A stretch of DNA of 29,927 bases from Zoogloea sp041911615 (GTDB taxonomy: Bacteria > Pseudomonadota > Gammaproteobacteria > Burkholderiales > Rhodocyclaceae). How positions within the stretch are numbered: position 1 is the first letter of the stretch; the number at the start of each line of letters is the position of its first letter. The DNA lies in contig NZ_JAYROR010000039.1 in assembly GCF_041911615.1 (NCBI RefSeq), positions 1-29,927 of the forward strand, read 5' to 3'. The position numbers were made by a program, and so were the translations under genes. The notes beneath the pieces are model-generated. The model saw nothing but the letters and a program-made list of their open reading frames with translations. It did not search any database and had not been told where the DNA came from. Shown piece after piece: positions 26,418-29,927 of this stretch.

Positions 26418-26837
26418 ATGACCAATCGTCCGCTCCAACTCATCGTCAGTCATCAGGACCCGCTCATCCTCGCGCCGGGCCGCAGCGTGCAGCAGGCCTG
26501 CCAGCACATGTGGGATCGCCGCGTCGGCGCCGTTCTGGTGGTCGAGGACGAACGCCTTGTCGGCATCTTCACCGGCCGCGACGCCGTGCGCGCCCTCGCC
26601 GAAGGACGCGCCCCCCGCGATACGCCACTCGCCGACGCCATGACCCGCGATCCGGACAGCATCGCGCCCGACGCCACCGCCATCGACGCGCTGCGCCGGA
26701 TGAGCGACGGCGGCTACCGCCACCTGCCCATCGTGGCCGACGGCCGGGTAGTCGGCATCGTCTCCCGCGGTGATTTCCAAGGGCTCGAGCTCGACAAGCT
26801 GGAAAGCGAGACCGGCCTCTGGGAACGCATCGCCTGA
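26418..26837 (+). CDS. Stand-alone CBS-pair protein, 139 aa
   Basis: GGAGG lies 5 nt before the ATG. The protein consists of two CBS motifs and little else: the first about residues 15-60 (VGAVLVVEDERLVGIFTGRD), the second about 77-125 (YRHLPIVADGRVVGIVSRGDF). Such pairs bind adenine nucleotides and control partner enzymes or channels. It is divergent from the CorA-type gene, whose transport could be a target, and lies 74 nt upstream of the metallophosphoesterase gene; neither link is shown by the sequence. Confidence 0.92.
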   Translation: MTNRPLQLIVSHQDPLILAPGRSVQQACQHMWDRRVGAVLVVEDERLVGIFTGRDAVRALAEGRAPRDTPLADAMTRDPDSIAPDATAIDALRRMSDGGYRHLPIVADGRVVGIVSRGDFQGLELDKLESETGLWERIA

Positions 26838-26911
26838 CACGCGCCGCCGCCTCCATCAAAGCTCAACATATCGGAAACGGAACAGTCATCTTGGCCGGCT
26901 AGGGTGCCGGA

Positions 26912-27766
26912 ATGCAGCGCGTCCGCACCCTCTTCCTGTCCGACGTCCATCTCGGCACCCGAGCCTGCCAGGCCGAGCATCTGCTCGAATTCCTGCGCGA
27001 ATTCCAGGCCGAGCAGACCTATCTGATCGGCGACATCGTCGACTTCTGGGCCATGCACCGCAGCATCTGCTGGCTGCCGTCCCACAACACCGTCGTCCAG
27101 AAGCTGCTGCGCCGGGCGCGCCACGGCGAGCGCATCGTGTTCATCCCAGGCAATCACGACGAAGTCCTGCGCGACTACGTGGGCAACGCCTTCGGCGGCA
27201 TCGAAGTCGAGCCCGAAGTCGTCCACGAAACCGCCGACGGCCGCAAGCTGCTGCTCATCCACGGCGACATCTTCGATCAGGTGACACGCCATCACCGCTG
27301 GGTTGCCGTGCTCGGCGACGTGGCCTACAACCAGCTCGTGCGGATCAACATGTGGCTGTCGTGGGTGCGCCGCAAGCTCGGCCGCTCGGGCTACTGGTCC
27401 CTCGCCGGCTACGCCAAGCGACGCATCAAGACCGCCCTCAACTTCATCTTCGACTTCGAGGATTCGGCGATCCGCCACGCCCGTGAGCGCGGCCTCGACG
27501 GCATCGTCTGCGGCCACATCCATTGGGCCACCATCAAGGAAATCGACGGCCTGCTCTACGTGAACTGCGGCGACTGGGTCGATTCCTGCACCGCCATCGT
27601 CGAACACTTCGACGGCCGCCTCGAACTCGTCGCCTGGGGCGCCGGTGCCGCCGCCGCCCTCCCCCTCGAACTCGCCCCGCCGCCCGTCGCCGCGTCGGTT
27701 CCGCTGACCACCGCCACCGCGCCCTCCGAAACGGTCGCCGGCGTCGCCATGAAAGCAGCCCGATGA
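26912..27766 (+). CDS. plcP: Metallophosphoesterase, probable PlcP-type phospholipase C
   Basis: A 284-residue calcineurin-like phosphoesterase annotated in related genomes as a UDP-2,3-diacylglucosamine pyrophosphatase (LpxH) homologue. Metal-binding motifs in order: FLSDVHLGT, GDIVDFW, GNHDE, IHGDIFD and GHIHWA. Further blocks (HNTVVQKLLRRARHGERIVFIPGNHDEVLRDY, split here: HNTVVQKLLR and FGGIEVEPEVVH; YWSLAGYAK; NCGDWVDSCTAIVEH) resemble what I recall of rhizobial PlcP, which removes phospholipid headgroups under phosphate starvation. The next gene, a family 4 glycosyltransferase overlapping by ATGA, is the known PlcP partner type (Agt), which favours PlcP over LpxH. The last 45 residues are Ala/Pro-rich and variable. 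Confidence 0.8.
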   Translation: MQRVRTLFLSDVHLGTRACQAEHLLEFLREFQAEQTYLIGDIVDFWAMHRSICWLPSHNTVVQKLLRRARHGERIVFIPGNHDEVLRDYVGNAFGGIEVEPEVVHETADGRKLLLIHGDIFDQVTRHHRWVAVLGDVAYNQLVRINMWLSWVRRKLGRSGYWSLAGYAKRRIKTALNFIFDFEDSAIRHARERGLDGIVCGHIHWATIKEIDGLLYVNCGDWVDSCTAIVEHFDGRLELVAWGAGAAAALPLELAPPPVAASVPLTTATAPSETVAGVAMKAAR

Positions 27767-28953
27767 TCCGCGTCCTGATGGTCTCCGACGTTTACTTCCC
27801 GCGCATCAACGGCGTCTCCACGTCGATGGAAACCTTCCGCCGCGCCCTCGCCGGGCTCGGCATCGACGTGCGCCTGATCGTGCCCCGCTACGGCGACGAA
27901 GCCGACGAGGCCGGTGTGATCCGCATCCCGGGCCGGCGCCTGCCCAACGACCCCGAAGACCGCCTGCTGCCCTGGCGCGCGATGCACCGCCGGGTCCGCG
28001 AGGCCGCCGCCGACTGCGATCTGATTCACGTCCAGACACCTTTCGTGGCCCATTACGCCGGCCTCGCCGCCGCCCGCCACCACGGGCTGCCGGTTCTCGT
28101 CACCTACCACACGCTGTTCGAGGAGTACCTCCAGCACTACGTGCCCTGGCTGCCCGCGCGCTGGCTGCGCGGCCTCGCCCGGCGCTTCTCGCGACGCCAG
28201 TGCAACGCGGTCGACGCCGTCGTCGTGCCCTCCTCGGCGATGGCCGAGCGGCTCCGAAACTACGGCGTGGGCGCGCCGATGCAAGTTCTCCCCACCGGCA
28301 TTCCCCTCGCCCGCTTCGCCGACGGAAACGGTGCGGCCTTCCGCGCCCGCCTCGGCATCGAGCCCGAGCGACCGCTCGCGCTGTTCGTCGGTCGTGTCGC
28401 CCACGAAAAGAACATCGGCTTCCTGCTCGACGCCTTCGTCCACAGCCAACGACGCTGCCCCGACGCGTTGCTCCTCATCACCGGAGAAGGCCCCGCGATG
28501 GATGCCCTGGGCGAATACGCCCGGCAACGCGGACTCGACGACGCCGTCCGCTTCCTCGGCTACCTCGACCGCGAGCGCGACCTGCCCGACTGCTACGCCG
28601 CCGCCAGCCTTTTCGTCTTCGCCTCGCGCACCGAAACCCAGGGCCTGGTACTCATCGAAGCCCTCGCGTCGGGCACCCCCGTCGTCGCCCTTGCCGCGAT
28701 GGGCACCACAGACATCCTCGTCGATGCGCCCGGATGCATCGCCGCACCGGACGACGCACCCGCCTTCGGCGACATCGTCGGGCGCCTCCTGGCCGACCCC
28801 GAGCGCCGCCAAGCCATGTCCCGGGACGCCCGCCACACCGCGGCGCGCTGGTCCGATCAGGCCATGGCCGTGCGTCTGGCCGACTTCTACCACCAGACCC
28901 TGGCCAGCCATGCACAGGTCGCCACCGAACCCGGCCCCGAGCCGGCCTCGTGA
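27763..28953 (+). CDS. Family 4 glycosyltransferase, probable Agt-type glycolipid synthase
   Basis: The ATG overlaps the plcP stop (ATGA), so the two are translationally coupled. 396 residues with a GT-B fold: N-terminal MIRVLMVSDVYFPRINGVSTS (glycine-rich acceptor side), LIHVQTPFVAHYAG, TYHTLFEEYLQHY, then the nucleotide-sugar domain with LFVGRVAHEKNIGFL, ITGEGPAM, and the retaining EX7E motif in ASRTETQGLVLIEALA. Such enzymes (MgtA/Agt group) transfer a sugar to diacylglycerol, the product of PlcP, to make phosphorus-free glycolipids. The sugar donor (UDP-glucose, UDP-galactose or UDP-glucuronate) cannot be deduced. The alternative role as an alpha-mannosyltransferase in other glycan synthesis is less supported by context. 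Confidence 0.82.
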   Translation: MIRVLMVSDVYFPRINGVSTSMETFRRALAGLGIDVRLIVPRYGDEADEAGVIRIPGRRLPNDPEDRLLPWRAMHRRVREAAADCDLIHVQTPFVAHYAGLAAARHHGLPVLVTYHTLFEEYLQHYVPWLPARWLRGLARRFSRRQCNAVDAVVVPSSAMAERLRNYGVGAPMQVLPTGIPLARFADGNGAAFRARLGIEPERPLALFVGRVAHEKNIGFLLDAFVHSQRRCPDALLLITGEGPAMDALGEYARQRGLDDAVRFLGYLDRERDLPDCYAAASLFVFASRTETQGLVLIEALASGTPVVALAAMGTTDILVDAPGCIAAPDDAPAFGDIVGRLLADPERRQAMSRDARHTAARWSDQAMAVRLADFYHQTLASHAQVATEPGPEPAS

Positions 28954-29019
28954 TCACCCGACGCAGACATCGCCAGTGCGACGCCTGCAATTTTTGTGGA
29001 ATGCCGTGAAGAGGGAACC

Positions 29020-29259
29020 ATGACGACCAAAGTCTATTGCTACCACTGCATGACCTACCACCATCCGGAGACGATGCGAAAGATCGTCAGCCGGGGCCAG
29101 ACCCGGTGGCGCTGCATCCGTTCCATCGAGGCCACACGCAAGGACATCGCCCAACGGGACGCCTTTGGTCGCCAGCAGTCCGCCCTCAATCTCGCCAGCG
29201 CACGCCGGGAACAGGAACGGATGCGCAGCGGACGGCGTGACTTCGCCCTTCGCGCCTGA
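29020..29259 (+). CDS. Small conserved-type protein with CxxC motif, 79 aa
   Basis: The ATG at 29020 has GAGGGA five bases upstream; a frame extension to 28996 is not needed. The N-terminal third is KVYCYHCMTYHHPETM followed by TRWRCIRSIEATRKD, so there are three Cys and two adjacent His that could form a small zinc site; the C-terminal half is helical and Arg/Gln-rich (AFGRQQSALNLASARREQERMR). I have an impression of similar small proteins in other betaproteobacteria but cannot name a family. No membrane helix or signal peptide. Confidence 0.7.
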   Translation: MTTKVYCYHCMTYHHPETMRKIVSRGQTRWRCIRSIEATRKDIAQRDAFGRQQSALNLASARREQERMRSGRRDFALRA

Positions 29260-29297
29260 GCACGCCGCTATCCGTCCGCCTCAAGGAGGCCTAAAGA

Positions 29298-29375
29298 ATG
29301 CGCGCGCCATGCCGTTTAACTGCCTCGACGTCATCGAAGTGCATGTCGTCGTCAAACTGCAATGCTTTGCGGTAA
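29298..29375 (+). CDS. Possible 25-aa peptide with strong Shine-Dalgarno sequence
   Basis: AAGGAGG lies 8 nt before an ATG opening a 25-codon frame (MRAPCRLTASTSSKC and so on, ending NALR). The Shine-Dalgarno sequence is itself inside a hairpin GCCTC-AAG-GAGGC (29278-29290), which would hide it. The peptide has three Cys and no homologue known to me; it may be a leader, or the match may be chance. Confidence 0.2.
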   Translation: MRAPCRLTASTSSKCMSSSNCNALR

Positions 29376-29410
29376 TACTCTTTCCTGCTCGAATGCTCTG
29401 GAGACCGCGC

Positions 29411-29596
29411 ATGACCAATCAAACCCCGTCGTCCGCAAGCCACCACCCGTGGCTCGACGCCGTCGTGCACTGGATCGCGGAGACGACGCGCGAATCCCGC
29501 CTCGCCCGCCTCTCCACCATCGGCTTGAACATTCCCTGCGACGCCGAAACCACCAGCGAACGCTGGCACGAGGTGATCTGGCTGCGGGAAAGGTGA
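29411..29596 (+). CDS. Small hypothetical protein, 61 aa
   Basis: GGAG lies 8 nt before the ATG at 29411. The product (MTNQTPSSASHHPWLDAVVHW, then IAETTRESRLARLSTIGLNIPCD and ending EVIWLRER) is soluble with several Trp and no low-complexity runs, which makes it more protein-like than the competing frame on the other strand. No family recognised. It ends 86 nt before the candidate small RNA. Confidence 0.5.
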   Translation: MTNQTPSSASHHPWLDAVVHWIAETTRESRLARLSTIGLNIPCDAETTSERWHEVIWLRER

Positions 29597-29641
29597 CCCC
29601 TTCGCCAGTGCAGCTGCCCGCGAAACACATTTACACAAGCA

Positions 29642-29675
29642 AATTGTTGCATCGCACAATTCACTAGCTTATTCT
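29642..29675 (+). promoter_or_regulatory. Promoter with operator-like inverted repeat for the candidate small RNA
   Basis: AATTGT-N8-ACAATT (29642-29647 and 29656-29661) is a perfect inverted repeat with inner TGC and GC halves, reminiscent of the TTGTTGC-type elements I associate with phasin promoters. Overlapping it, TTGCAT (29647-29652) and TATTCT (29670-29675) are spaced by 17 nt, a plausible but not consensus sigma-70 promoter. Binding of a protein to the repeat would block the -35 region. Confidence 0.45.
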
Positions 29676-29681
29676 GACGCG

Positions 29682-29748
29682 GTCTCCTCCACCCTCCTCC
29701 ATTGGTGTGGATTTCAACCCGGGTAGCAACCGCTGCCCGGGTTTTTTT
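29682..29748 (+). ncRNA. Candidate ~67-nt small RNA with two CTCCTCC motifs
   Basis: A possible promoter (-10 at 29670-29675) is followed within about 75 nt by a strong terminator, with no room for a protein. The predicted RNA has CTCCTCC at 29684-29690 and again at 29694-29700, complementary to the Shine-Dalgarno core GGAGG. CCAC and GTGG (around 29690-29710) could form a first hairpin that puts the second CTCCTCC in its loop, and the terminator forms the second. The 5' end is estimated from the -10. No known family is claimed. Confidence 0.5.
29716..29748 (+). terminator. Strong Rho-independent terminator
   Basis: The stem AACCCGGGTAGC / GCTGCCCGGGTT (one G-T pair) has a 4-nt loop AACC and runs into seven T residues. 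It ends the candidate small RNA, and possibly read-through from the small genes upstream. Confidence 0.93.
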
Positions 29749-29786
29749 CTACCCGTGCCCAGCATGCGCCTGCCATCCGCCGCACC

Positions 29787-29927
29787 TGAACCGCCCCGGG
29801 TTTCGCGGAGGCCGTTTGGCTTTAGTCAGGCCATGACAGCCTGACCGGTTTGACTGCGGTAATAGTTTGCCTCAGCTTCGGCCGGCGGCAGGTAGCCAAT
29901 AGGGGCGAGCAGCCGATGATGGTTGAA
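29787..29927 (-). mobile_element. End of an IS3-family insertion sequence, continues beyond the window
   Basis: The element appears to start at 29787 with TGAACCGCCCCGGGTTT, matching the type of terminal inverted repeat found in IS3-family members, 39 nt from the transposase stop. The gene is read leftward, so this is the transposase 3' end. The other end and the target duplication are outside the window. Confidence 0.8.
29826..29927 (-). CDS. IS3-family transposase, C-terminal 33 residues
   Basis: The frame is open to the right edge. The visible end reads FNHHRLLAPIGYLPPAEAEANYY and then RSQTGQAVMA, the typical C terminus of the DDE integrase-type OrfB of IS3-family elements (the N-H-R-L and IGY-PPAEAE-YY pattern). 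The catalytic residues lie outside the window, so it is not possible to tell whether the element is intact. Confidence 0.9.
   Translation of the reverse strand, partial: FNHHRLLAPIGYLPPAEAEANYYRSQTGQAVMA

Noticed and set aside
26860..26911. Pho-box-like ACAGTCAT upstream of the metallophosphoesterase gene
   Set aside because: Only one imperfect half-site; the expected second half 11 bp away is not there.
29291..29659. Minus-strand frame opposite the small genes
   Set aside because: No ribosome-binding site or natural start near its protein-like end, and the plus-strand frame at 29411 is better supported.

Overview
The window is high-GC, gene-dense bacterial DNA, most likely from a betaproteobacterium near Rhodocyclales/Zoogloeaceae (Azoarcus/Thauera-like). 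This placement is an inference from the ispB-tRNA-Pro neighbourhood, the family variants of RlmM, RhlE, UgpB and HD-GYP proteins, and the extreme GC bias at third codon positions. It is not based on any database search.

Layout. (1) 1-4149: two consecutive plus-strand genes for proteins with a DUF4157 (eCIS core) domain carrying an HExxH motif. The first is cut by the left edge and seems to carry a PD-(D/E)XK nuclease-like domain. (2) 4.2-4.9 kb: a tRNA-Pro(CGG) between a terminator and its promoter, a 59-residue His/Glu-rich protein, and a control region with repeated GTGACAT sites. (3) 4.9-7.8 kb: an orphan hybrid sensor kinase with a periplasmic solute-binding sensor. (4) 7.8-13.3 kb: a molybdenum hydroxylase module (small Fe-S subunit, large Mo subunit, XdhC, MocA) transcribed leftward, with a divergent AraC-family regulator and an operator-like repeat between them. 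(5) 13.4-14.5 kb: a second, identical tRNA-Pro(CGG), downstream of ispB. (6) 14.6-17.3 kb: ugpB-ugpQ, without the usual transporter genes between them, and a divergent lipoprotein gene. (7) 17.3-21.8 kb: aldo/keto reductase, HD-GYP and EAL genes packed head to tail; the last two overlap by ATGA and both point to c-di-GMP breakdown. (8) 21.9-26.2 kb: rlmM and rhlE, then convergent small membrane-protein and CorA-type genes, the latter with an MgtE-N-like front domain. (9) 26.4-29.0 kb: a CBS protein, then a metallophosphoesterase/glycosyltransferase pair matching PlcP-Agt lipid remodelling. (10) 29.0-29.9 kb: small genes, a candidate ~67-nt small RNA with two CTCCTCC motifs, and the end of an IS3-family element running off the right edge.

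How the parts may work together. The ugpB-ugpQ pair (scavenging of glycerol-3-phosphate and its diesters) and plcP-agt (replacement of phospholipids by glycolipids) both fit life under phosphate limitation, though I found no convincing Pho box. The Mo-hydroxylase cluster is a self-contained aldehyde/N-heterocycle oxidation unit with its own cofactor maturation. The least explained parts are the DUF4157 pair at the left edge, the duplicated tRNA bracketing 9.1 kb, the MgtE-N/CorA fusion and the small-RNA candidate at the right end.
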